Of a stretch of DNA of 64,000 nucleotides, positions 46,463-54,081 are shown one piece after another. The notes beneath the pieces are model-generated. The model was not told where the DNA came from and did not search any database. It was given only the letters and a program-made list of their open reading frames with translations. The position numbers were made by a program, and so were the translations under genes. The DNA comes from CAYUMU01 sp964445985 (lineage in GTDB: Bacteria; Planctomycetota; Planctomycetia; Pirellulales; S012-138), in NCBI GenBank assembly GCA_964445985.1, contig CAYUMU010000001.1, positions 62,001 through 126,000 on the forward strand, read 5' to 3'. Numbering within the stretch: position 1 is the stretch's first letter; each line of letters opens with the position of its first letter.

Positions 46463-47077
46463 ATGTTGCTTTCCATCCGAACGGCATTGGCCCTGAGCCT
46501 GGCCGCGGCCGCGCTCAGCGTTGGGTTGCGAGAAATTACTGCCGAAGCCCCCGCGACGGCTCAATCGACCGCGCCGGCGAAATCGAAGGATTCAACCACA
46601 GCCAACGCCCAAGAAAGCAACGCCCAAGCACCAGCGGCCGCCGCCCCAGAGCCGGCCGCGGCAACTGCGGATTCCCAGCGCCAATACACCACCGAGCGCA
46701 TTCAAGGCCGCGTGGTGTGGATGGCCGAGGCCGTCAAAAAGTTGCATGGCGTGGAAACCGACCCCGACTTCGCCGAGTCGCTCGTGGCTCTGCAAACGGC
46801 GGAAGGCAGCTTGGTGCCCATCCTCAAAGATGCGCGAGGTCGCGGCTTCATGATGGACCCGCGGCTGCGCGATCGCCCTCTCGAACTGCTGGTGCGACGC
46901 TACGATGGCCTGCCGCTGGTGCAAGTCATCACGGTGTATACGCTTCGCGATGGCAAGACATTCGAACTCGATTACTGGTGCGATATTTGTGCGATTTCGA
47001 TGTATGAATTGAAAGAGTGCGAATGTTGCCAAGGCCCCATTCGGCTTCGTGAGCGGCCTGTGGTCACCCAAGATTAA
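46463..47077 (+). CDS. Exported or membrane-anchored protein with C-terminal Cys cluster
   Basis: A 204-residue protein that starts at 46463 after AAGGAG (6-base spacing). A hydrophobic N-terminal segment is followed by an Ala/Pro/Ser-rich linker (about 30-75). A folded domain then includes GRVVWMAEAV, ESLVALQTAEGSLVPIL and PLELLVRRYDGLPLVQV, and a closing Cys cluster WCDIC...CECC could bind a metal ion or cofactor. I recall this WCDIC/CECC ending from other planctomycete proteins of unknown function. It probably forms an operon with the gene at 45725. Confidence 0.72.
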   Translation: MLLSIRTALALSLAAAALSVGLREITAEAPATAQSTAPAKSKDSTTANAQESNAQAPAAAAPEPAAATADSQRQYTTERIQGRVVWMAEAVKKLHGVETDPDFAESLVALQTAEGSLVPILKDARGRGFMMDPRLRDRPLELLVRRYDGLPLVQVITVYTLRDGKTFELDYWCDICAISMYELKECECCQGPIRLRERPVVTQD

Positions 47078-47225
47078 TGCAACCGACGGATTGCGCTGCG
47101 CCGAATCGCAACGCGCGAAGCGCTCTGTCAGTGGCCAACTCCCCAAGCACGTTTGCCGACGGCGCGTTTGCGTCCCCCGGCCGCCCAGGCACGCACGTTC
47201 TGCACCATGCGGTTCGATTTACCCC

Positions 47226-47522
47226 ATGAAGTACCTTCTGGCCCTGGCCCTGTCCATCATCCTCATCGCAGGCATGGTCGCGTTTCACGCAGTGGTCACC
47301 GCGAATCCCCCCGCGCCATCGAGCGGCGCTGCCCTCTCGGGAAGCCAACTGCTTCTGTTGTCGCTGGCCCAAACGATCGAACAATACCCAATCGTGCTGG
47401 CCGTGGGCATCGTCTTCATTTGCCTCAGCGTCGTGGCCCTGTGCCCCTTCCCGGCTCGGGCACGAACACCCAAGTCGAGCGCACCGCCAGCCGCGGGTTC
47501 ACCGCGTAAGGATGCCATATGA
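47226..47522 (+). CDS. Small membrane protein with two helices (98 aa)
   Basis: Two hydrophobic segments (residues about 2-24 and 54-76) flank a short loop, and a Pro/Ala/Lys-rich tail follows. It is not a family I recognise. The ATG at 47226 has no clear ribosome binding site, and the open frame continues upstream, so the start is uncertain. Its stop overlaps the start of the next gene (ATGA at 47519-47522). That coupling is the best evidence that it is real. Confidence 0.6.
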   Translation: MKYLLALALSIILIAGMVAFHAVVTANPPAPSSGAALSGSQLLLLSLAQTIEQYPIVLAVGIVFICLSVVALCPFPARARTPKSSAPPAAGSPRKDAI

Positions 47523-48397
47523 CCGAGTTGGTTGAGTTGGTCCGCGTCAACACGGCCGATGGCATCAGGTTGGACGGCGCCTGGCAAACGGCGTCTACGC
47601 CCCAGCGCGAGTCCCTGGCAGCCTCGCCGCGGGCCTGCGATGCGGTCTTGCTCGTTCACGGAACGGGAGCCAATTTCTACGCGAGTTCTCTGCTGCAGTA
47701 CCTGGCCCAGCAGTTCCAACGGCAGGGCATATCGTCGCTGCTGGTCAACACGCGCGGCCACGACATCATCTATACGGCCAGCACGTCGGCCGGCCCTCAG
47801 CGAATGGGCGCCGCTTTCGAACGGGTCGCGGACTGCGTTCACGATCTGGCCGCCTGGCTTGGTTTCCTCCAGTCAAGAGGTTGTCAGCGCATTGGCGTCG
47901 TCGGCCACAGTCTGGGAGCCATCAAGGCCGCATATACATTTGCGGGGCAACCGCCAGAGAACGTCGCCTGGCTCTGCGCTATTTCGCCAGCCCGGCTCTG
48001 CTATCGGCATTTTCTCAATGGTCCCCATGGCCAGGAGTTTCAAAGCACGCTCGCCGAAGCTGAATCATTTGTGCAGGCCGGCCGCCCCGACACGCTGATG
48101 CAGGTTCGCTTTCCCATTCCCTACACCGTCACGGCCGCCGGCTACCTCGACAAATACGGCCCGGCCGAACAATACAACGTGGTTGTTCATGCCCAACGGC
48201 TAACTTTGCCCAGCCTGTTTACCTTTGGCAGCGTGGAAGTGCAGCAGCACGCCGCCTTTCAAAAACTGCCCGAAGACATCCAGGCACTCCATAACCCACA
48301 CCTTCAAGTCGCGGTCGTCGCGGGGGCAGATCACGTATACTCCGGTGCCCGGTCGGAGCTAAACGCCTGCCTCGATAGGTGGCTGCGAAAGCTCTAA
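47519..48397 (+). CDS. Alpha/beta hydrolase
   Basis: A 292-residue alpha/beta-hydrolase-fold protein. LLVHGTGANFY forms the oxyanion-hole strand, GHSLGAIKAA holds the nucleophilic Ser, and GADHVYSG near the end supplies the catalytic His. There is no signal peptide, so it is probably cytoplasmic. The substrate is unknown; the general type covers esterases, thioesterases and lactonases. It is coupled to the small membrane protein before it by a 4-base overlap. Confidence 0.82.
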   Translation: MTELVELVRVNTADGIRLDGAWQTASTPQRESLAASPRACDAVLLVHGTGANFYASSLLQYLAQQFQRQGISSLLVNTRGHDIIYTASTSAGPQRMGAAFERVADCVHDLAAWLGFLQSRGCQRIGVVGHSLGAIKAAYTFAGQPPENVAWLCAISPARLCYRHFLNGPHGQEFQSTLAEAESFVQAGRPDTLMQVRFPIPYTVTAAGYLDKYGPAEQYNVVVHAQRLTLPSLFTFGSVEVQQHAAFQKLPEDIQALHNPHLQVAVVAGADHVYSGARSELNACLDRWLRKL

Positions 48398-48560
48398 CCC
48401 AGTTCTCCCCCGCCTTTCCAAAGACGCTCGCGTAGGCCGCGTCTGCTTCCTCCCATGCTCTTTAATTCCGCTTGGTTTCCCCGCCTTCGCCCAATTGGCT
48501 CAATGCGACCGCTGGACGGGCGGTAGCATCCCGATAGGTAAATTTTCCTGGTAGGTGTGC

Positions 48561-48587
48561 CATGCTTACGCCCGTGGCGTAAGCATG
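48561..48587. repeat. Perfect palindrome, REP-like
   Basis: A 12-bp stem CATGCTTACGCC (48561-48572) pairs with 48576-48587 around a CGT loop, between the convergent hydrolase and pyrB genes. There is no T tract. I have a vague memory of similar palindromes scattered in planctomycete genomes, so a dispersed repeat is likelier than a terminator. Confidence 0.5.
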
Positions 48588-48696
48588 CTTCAGGCTGAAA
48601 AACCATCAAGCGCCCGAGGTACGTCCTCGCGATCAAGCCCGAACGGGGTGGCTCCGGACGAATAATGAATCGAGTGTGATCGGAGAACCCCAAAAG

Positions 48697-49665
48697 CTAG
48701 CCTTCCCGCTTCCCGCAGCACAGCCAAAGCACGGCCATCCTTACCGCCAGCCCATTCGAAACTTGTTCCAAAATCACCGAGTGCGGACCGTCGGCCACTT
48801 CGGGTGTGAGCTCCACGCCGCGGTTGATGGGGCCGGGGGCCATGATCAGGATGTCGTCTTTGGCCGTGGCCAGCCGTTGGCGGTTCATCGCGTACAGGTG
48901 CGCGTATTCTCGCACCGAGGGGAACGGCCGGGTTTGCTGGCGTTCGAACTGAATTCGCAGCAGGTTCACCACGTCGCATCGCGGCAGAATGTCGTCGAGG
49001 CTGTAAGAGACTTCCACGCCCAACTCTTCCCAGCGGCGCGAAACCAGCGTGGCCGGCCCACACACAATGACATGCGCGCCCAGTTTTTGCAGCCCCCAAA
49101 TATTGCTCCGGGCTGTGCGGCTGTGGGCGATATCGCCGATCAGGGCCACGGTAAGGCCGGCAATTTCGCCGCGGTGCTGGCGAATGGTGAGGATATCGAG
49201 CAGGCCCTGGGTGGGGTGCTCATGGGGTCCGTCGCCGGCGTTGATGACCGAACAGCCCAGGTTTTGGGCCAGCAGTTGCGGCGTGCCCGGCGTGCGATGC
49301 CGCACCACCACGGCGTCGACCCCCATGGCTTCGATGGTCTTGGCCGTATCGATGATGGTTTCGCCTTTGGAAAGGCTGCTGCTGCTGGCCGAGAAATCGA
49401 TCACATCGGCCCCCAACCGCCGGGCCGCCAGTCCAAAGCTGGTGCGGGTGCGGGTGGAATTTTCGAAGAACAGGTTCGAGATGGTGTAGCCGGTGAGAAC
49501 CTTGAGCTTGTGCCGGCCATCGCCCACTCGGGCTTTGAAGTGATCGGCCGTGTTGAGAATCAGGTTGATCTCGTCGGCCGAGAGCGACTCCAGCCCCAGC
49601 AGGTGCTTGCGAGTCCAGGTGGAGGGCACAAGCTCGAGGTCGTGTTCGTTTTCCATCACGTTCAT
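48697..49665 (-). CDS. pyrB: Aspartate carbamoyltransferase, catalytic subunit
   Basis: A 322-residue enzyme of pyrimidine synthesis that joins carbamoyl phosphate and aspartate. Signatures are FFENSTRTRTSF for carbamoyl phosphate, SSLSKGE with the mobile-loop Lys, VVRH, DGPHEHPTQ and APGPINRGVE. The ATG at 49665 follows GGAGG with 10-base spacing; a TTG three codons upstream is too close to that site. No regulatory pyrI and no other pyr gene is adjacent, although many bacteria cluster pyrB with pyrC. Cytoplasmic. Confidence 0.95.
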   Translation of the reverse strand: MNVMENEHDLELVPSTWTRKHLLGLESLSADEINLILNTADHFKARVGDGRHKLKVLTGYTISNLFFENSTRTRTSFGLAARRLGADVIDFSASSSSLSKGETIIDTAKTIEAMGVDAVVVRHRTPGTPQLLAQNLGCSVINAGDGPHEHPTQGLLDILTIRQHRGEIAGLTVALIGDIAHSRTARSNIWGLQKLGAHVIVCGPATLVSRRWEELGVEVSYSLDDILPRCDVVNLLRIQFERQQTRPFPSVREYAHLYAMNRQRLATAKDDILIMAPGPINRGVELTPEVADGPHSVILEQVSNGLAVRMAVLWLCCGKREG

Positions 49666-49816
49666 GTTCGCCAATCCTCCCGCCAGCTGCTCAAATACCC
49701 GCCGCCCCCACTAGTTGCTAGCGATTCTAGCAGGCTTGCGGCTGACTGGGGAGCGAGCGGCGGCGAAGTTGCAACGCGCGGCCAACGTGCCGGCCGGTTG
49801 GATAAGCTCGCGGTGG

Positions 49817-51493
49817 TTAGGCTTCGAAGAAGGCCGAAAAATCCTGGCCGTCGGACAGCCAGGGGTGGTCTTGCGGCCAGGCGGCAAACCAGTTGGCATC
49901 GAACGAGAGCTCGGAGAAATCGGTGACAGGGTTGAAGTTGCCAGCCGCAAAGTCGAACTGGCCCTCGGAGTTACTTTCCGGCTTGAGGTCTTTGGTGATG
50001 GCCCTCAGCAGCGAGCCGGCGGCGTGAACCATCCGCTCGGTCGCCTTGGACGAAATTCCGCTGGCAATCCCGCAGGGGGCGTCGTCGTTGGCGTGCGAAT
50101 GGCCGTCAGGCTCGGCAGTGCTCGCCAAATTCCTAAAGGATTGCAGCTTGCCGACGGGTATCCAGGTTTCCACGGCAATCAGGTCGCCGTCTTGGATTTC
50201 GCCTTGGCGGATCATGGTCTCCAACTCGTCGGCCCGAATGGTGCCTCGAACGCGGCCCTTTCGCATCCAGCGGAAGGATTGCTGGCTGCTGGTCGCGGCA
50301 TCGAAATCAGCCGCGTCCGCGGGCGGTTCGCTCGCGGCGAGATGGGGGCACAGGCGCGCCAACTGCTGCCAGCAGGCAGACGCCAAGGCCTCCGACTGCT
50401 CGCGGGTTTCGCCAGCGATATCGAAATGAGCCTTGTGGCTGGCGTTATCTTGGCGGTGCAAAACGGCAATTCGATTGCGGGGCGGAGCGCCGAGCTGCGT
50501 CGATTGGCGGCGGGCTTTGGCGGCCTGATCTCCCAGCGCGCGCACGGCCCGTCCGCTGAGACCCCCGATCATGCCAGAAGCAAAGGTGGTGACCAGCCGG
50601 CCTGTTTCGGCGACCTTGCTGGCTTGTTCGGCCTTGGCGACCAGATGCGGAGGATGCGATCCCCGGTGGGGCGGAACCAGGCCGGCAATATTACTGAACG
50701 ACACCCGCTGCTCAACCAGGCAATGGTCGCCGGGCACCAGAACCAGCGCCGCAGGCAGAATGAAAATCCAGCCTGGGGTGGGCGCGGCATCCGCGGCCGG
50801 CAACAGCTTGAGCAGGGCGGGAGCCTGAAACGAAATGCCTTCGACGCCGCCCACCGGCCAGCGGTCGGGCACGGCGGAAATCGGGGCGGCCGGGCCTTGG
50901 ATTCGCTGCTGAAACTTGTGCTGGATGTCGGTAAATAGCGTGGAAAACGCAGATTGGACCGCGGCACGGGGGCCTTCGGCCACCGGCGGCGGGGCCAACG
51001 GCAATCCGCTGTGCGGCGTGGGGAGAACCGGTGGCGCCGCGTATGCAACTGCCGTGGGAATAAACGGAGGCTGCGGCGGGGGCGAAAAGGGAGGCGGCAC
51101 AAGGGGCGGCGCCCCGGGTGAAGCGCTGCGCGCGATCGCCCCTACCGGCGTTTTCACCACGGCTCGGCCAGGCAGGGCAACATGCGGCGGCCGAATGGGC
51201 GCGGCCGAATGAACGGCGACGGGTTGAATCGTGAGGTTGGCCGCAGTTGCGGGCGTGCCGACGGCGTGGCTGCTGGCACTCGCCGCGCTGCCAGGAATGA
51301 TCGCCGGTTCCGAAACTTCGGTGACCGGCGGAAAGACCCCCGCGACATCACTGGCCAAAATCCAACGATTTCCGGCCGATTGGCAAACGAAGTCGCTCGG
51401 CTGCAAATCGCCGCGATCGGCCATGGCTTGCAATTGAACCAGGGTGAGAGGGCCCAGCCGCTGTCCTTCATTCGCTACATACCACTGCCACAT
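49817..51493 (-). CDS. Protein with two GYF-like domains and a Pro-rich centre
   Basis: A 558-residue protein. The ATG at 51493 has GGAGG with 9-base spacing, which rules out the longer frames. Residues 1-50 (WYVANEGQRLGPLTLVQL) match a GYF_2/DUF4339 domain, and a second related unit lies near residues 415-465 (RWMRKGRVRGTIRADELETM). Between them are about 150 Pro/Ala-rich residues and a segment with ILPAALVLVPGD. The region near 300-390 may be a helical, scramblase-like or phospholipid-associated domain, but I cannot assign it. GYF domains bind proline-rich peptides, so it may bind its own linker or partners (inference). Confidence 0.72.
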   Translation of the reverse strand: MWQWYVANEGQRLGPLTLVQLQAMADRGDLQPSDFVCQSAGNRWILASDVAGVFPPVTEVSEPAIIPGSAASASSHAVGTPATAANLTIQPVAVHSAAPIRPPHVALPGRAVVKTPVGAIARSASPGAPPLVPPPFSPPPQPPFIPTAVAYAAPPVLPTPHSGLPLAPPPVAEGPRAAVQSAFSTLFTDIQHKFQQRIQGPAAPISAVPDRWPVGGVEGISFQAPALLKLLPAADAAPTPGWIFILPAALVLVPGDHCLVEQRVSFSNIAGLVPPHRGSHPPHLVAKAEQASKVAETGRLVTTFASGMIGGLSGRAVRALGDQAAKARRQSTQLGAPPRNRIAVLHRQDNASHKAHFDIAGETREQSEALASACWQQLARLCPHLAASEPPADAADFDAATSSQQSFRWMRKGRVRGTIRADELETMIRQGEIQDGDLIAVETWIPVGKLQSFRNLASTAEPDGHSHANDDAPCGIASGISSKATERMVHAAGSLLRAITKDLKPESNSEGQFDFAAGNFNPVTDFSELSFDANWFAAWPQDHPWLSDGQDFSAFFEA

Positions 51494-51718
51494 GCCACGC
51501 ATCCTCCCTGACACCTTTGCCGACCCGTCCAGACGAATCTGGGCTGGGCGCGGCAACTTTGGCTCGCCCATCGCTCCGCCGGAATCGTCCGGTTATCCAG
51601 TGAAGTTCGGCATTCGCCGCATGGCCACTAAAGTTTAGCAGGGTGCGATTCTTCGGAGTGGAGCGAGCTTGCGGCGGGCGGCTGGCCCCCCGCCGGCTCT
51701 GCCAGCCGCGCCAGCAAG

Positions 51719-52987
51719 CTACATATTCCAATCGGCCTCGTTGCGGCGATGATCCATTTGAGAGAGAAAATTCGAGTAGCACATCCAAGCCACCAGGCCG
51801 TTGAGGTCGGCGAGTTGCGGTGGCAGGTAGCGGGGAGACGTCAGGAAACCTTCGGCCAGTAGCTGTGCCAGCACCGGAATGTCTTCCAGCGTGGTCTTGC
51901 CGGCAAACAGCAGGGGGATGGTGTCGAGCTTGCCCTTGCGCACGGCCAACTGCACAAACTGATAAACCTGCACAAAGCCTTTGCTGTAGGTCAAATCTTT
52001 GGTGAACGGACCCAGGGTCGGCGCGCTGCCTCGGAACACGCGGGTGGTGAGCTCGTAGGCTTCGTTGTCGGCAAAACCTTGCTCGCAAAAATAGCGGAAC
52101 ACATCGAGAAAAGTGGCGCCTTGCTCCGCCAACGCCACTGCGTGAATGCGGTTGGTCAGCCGGTGGATGCGCTGGCGATGCGACGAGAACGTGATCAATT
52201 CCATGAACAGCGCCAGGCCTTCCTGGGTGATTGTCGAAGACGGCGGGCCTTTGCTGAGGAACGTGCAAACCTCTTGTTCGGCGCCGTTGAAGGTGGTGGC
52301 CACATGGACCCAGCCTTCGTGCACTTCGAGCAATCGCAGATCGCGCTCGTTAAAGCACGAGTCTTTGCGAAGCTTGATGTAATCCGCGCCGGCCGCGGCG
52401 TCGGCCACGATGCCATCGCTGACAATCACCCGCACCCGCCGCTCGGGATCGCAAAACACCCGATCGAGCCGGGTTTGCAACCGCTCCACGGCCTCTTCAC
52501 AGGTAATGTTGCGTTCTTCGTTGCGGCCGAGCTCGGTGCGATCAAAGCTGGCCAGCATCTCCGACATCATGTCGCCCAAGTTGGCAATGGTCGGATCCCC
52601 CTCGTGAAACACGTCGCCCGAGGCCCCGTACAATTCTTGCGAAATCAGCGAAAACTCGGGCGCGCCGCGAGCCAGCAGCATGCGAATGGCCGTGCGGTAC
52701 TCGCGGCACATCCGCCGCATGATGCGGCCAATCGGGTTGAGCTGGCCCAACCGACCCTGGATGAGGCGTTCGAGTTCGTAGAACTCGCGCTGCTTGACGG
52801 CCGGATCGAAGCCCAAGCTCCGCTCCTGGTAGTAGGCCACGTCAACCTCGGGTTGTTCGCGGCAACCGGAGGCGAAGAACTTGGCACGAACATTGTCGTC
52901 CCACTTGATGGCGTCAAGGATGCGAATGGGCCGTTGCAGCTCCACTAAACGATCCGACAGTTCGCGAATGACCTGCTTGCTCCACAT
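51719..52987 (-). CDS. MATCAP / QEGLA-motif metallopeptidase family protein (DUF1704)
   Basis: A 422-residue protein of the family annotated as flavohemoglobin expression-modulating QEGLA motif protein, related to the tyrosine carboxypeptidases MATCAP. The zinc motif HEGWVH is at residues 223-228, and TQEGLALFME follows about 35 residues later and supplies the third ligand. There is no signal peptide, so it is cytoplasmic. The bacterial substrate is unknown. The ATG at 52987 gives the usual N-terminus, but no Shine-Dalgarno is seen; the frame upstream is Pro/Arg-rich and looks non-coding. Stands alone. Confidence 0.85.
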   Translation of the reverse strand: MWSKQVIRELSDRLVELQRPIRILDAIKWDDNVRAKFFASGCREQPEVDVAYYQERSLGFDPAVKQREFYELERLIQGRLGQLNPIGRIMRRMCREYRTAIRMLLARGAPEFSLISQELYGASGDVFHEGDPTIANLGDMMSEMLASFDRTELGRNEERNITCEEAVERLQTRLDRVFCDPERRVRVIVSDGIVADAAAGADYIKLRKDSCFNERDLRLLEVHEGWVHVATTFNGAEQEVCTFLSKGPPSSTITQEGLALFMELITFSSHRQRIHRLTNRIHAVALAEQGATFLDVFRYFCEQGFADNEAYELTTRVFRGSAPTLGPFTKDLTYSKGFVQVYQFVQLAVRKGKLDTIPLLFAGKTTLEDIPVLAQLLAEGFLTSPRYLPPQLADLNGLVAWMCYSNFLSQMDHRRNEADWNM

Positions 52988-53387
52988 GTTTTGGCCGGCG
53001 GGGGCTAACGGAACGGGATTGCGTAGGGGGGGCGGAAGGCCAAATCCACAAACCGGCGGAAGAAGCCCTGGCGGTGCGACGGCAGGGGGGGCACTATCGC
53101 AACTATACCTGCGAATTCGGCCCAACGGAATTCCCGCCAGGCGCCGCGAATGGGAAATGCGGGCATGGCCACGACTGGCAAACCAAGGAAACCGTGTTAG
53201 CCGGAGATGTGGGGGTCCGTCGATCCAACGCCTAGGGGGGAGTGCAACCGCCGGCACAATGGTTTAATCTTGTGGGGAGGTAGACGCCGAGGGCGTCGCT
53301 GCCTCGTCGCTGGTTGGTCAGGAGTGCGCCTGCCCATCCCGCCCCGAAACTCTTTCATTCAACTGCTGTTTCACAAGGACTGAACGC
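52988..53387. other. Divergent intergenic region
   Basis: It lies between the metallopeptidase gene and the NIPSNAP gene, which read outward. It contains a small GACGCC/GGCGTC repeat near 53283-53299 and the AAGGA ribosome binding site of the next gene at its right end. No gene is supported. Confidence 0.45.
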
Positions 53388-53852
53388 ATGATTCGTCATA
53401 AGTTGCCAACGGCTTTCTGCACGACTTTGGTTGCGAGCTTGCTTGCGGTCGGAGTATTCACCGCCACCGCGAGCTCGGTCCAGGCCGACGACCCCAACAC
53501 CGCCGCGGCTAGCGCCGACGCCAAGCCGGGCAAAGTCTACGAACTGCGAATTTATACCTGCAATCCCGGCAAGCTAGACGCTTTGCACGCCCGGTTTCGC
53601 GAGCACACGCTCAAAATCTTCGGCAAGCACGGCATGCGGAACGTGATCTATCTCACGCCGGTGGATAAGGACGACACCCTGGTATATTTGATCACGCACG
53701 ACAGCGTCGAGGCGGCCGAGAAGAACTGGGCCTCGTTCCGCGACGATGCGGATTGGAAAAAGGTGTATGAGGAGAGCCACCGCGATGGACCGCTGGTCAA
53801 GAAAGTGGACCGGCAGTTCCTCAAGGCCACGGATTACTCGCCGATCAAGTAA
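53388..53852 (+). CDS. Secreted NIPSNAP-family protein
   Basis: A 154-residue exported protein with AAGGA 8 bases before the ATG and a signal peptide ending near VQADD. Residues about 48-150 form one ferredoxin-like NIPSNAP domain: VYELRIYTCNPGKL, HTLKIFGKHGM and KKVDRQFLKATDYSP. The family is widespread in planctomycetes as single secreted domains; its biochemical role is not established. It is probably monocistronic. Confidence 0.85.
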   Translation: MIRHKLPTAFCTTLVASLLAVGVFTATASSVQADDPNTAAASADAKPGKVYELRIYTCNPGKLDALHARFREHTLKIFGKHGMRNVIYLTPVDKDDTLVYLITHDSVEAAEKNWASFRDDADWKKVYEESHRDGPLVKKVDRQFLKATDYSPIK

Positions 53853-54081
53853 CGGCGCCCCTGGCACGCGCCCCGCGCGTACCGCAATGGCCGCTCGATT
53901 TGACCATGTAGCGCAACGCACGTTTATCATTGCTTTGCTTCCACGCCCAGGTTTGGCGACGCCTCGGTGAGTCGCCGTTTCAACCATCGGAAGTCTGATC
54001 GCTCAGCGGCTGGCATGGCCGGCTATCGAACGATCAGACGCATTCATCAACCGCGCCAAGTTAATCGGACGTGGAATTGTC

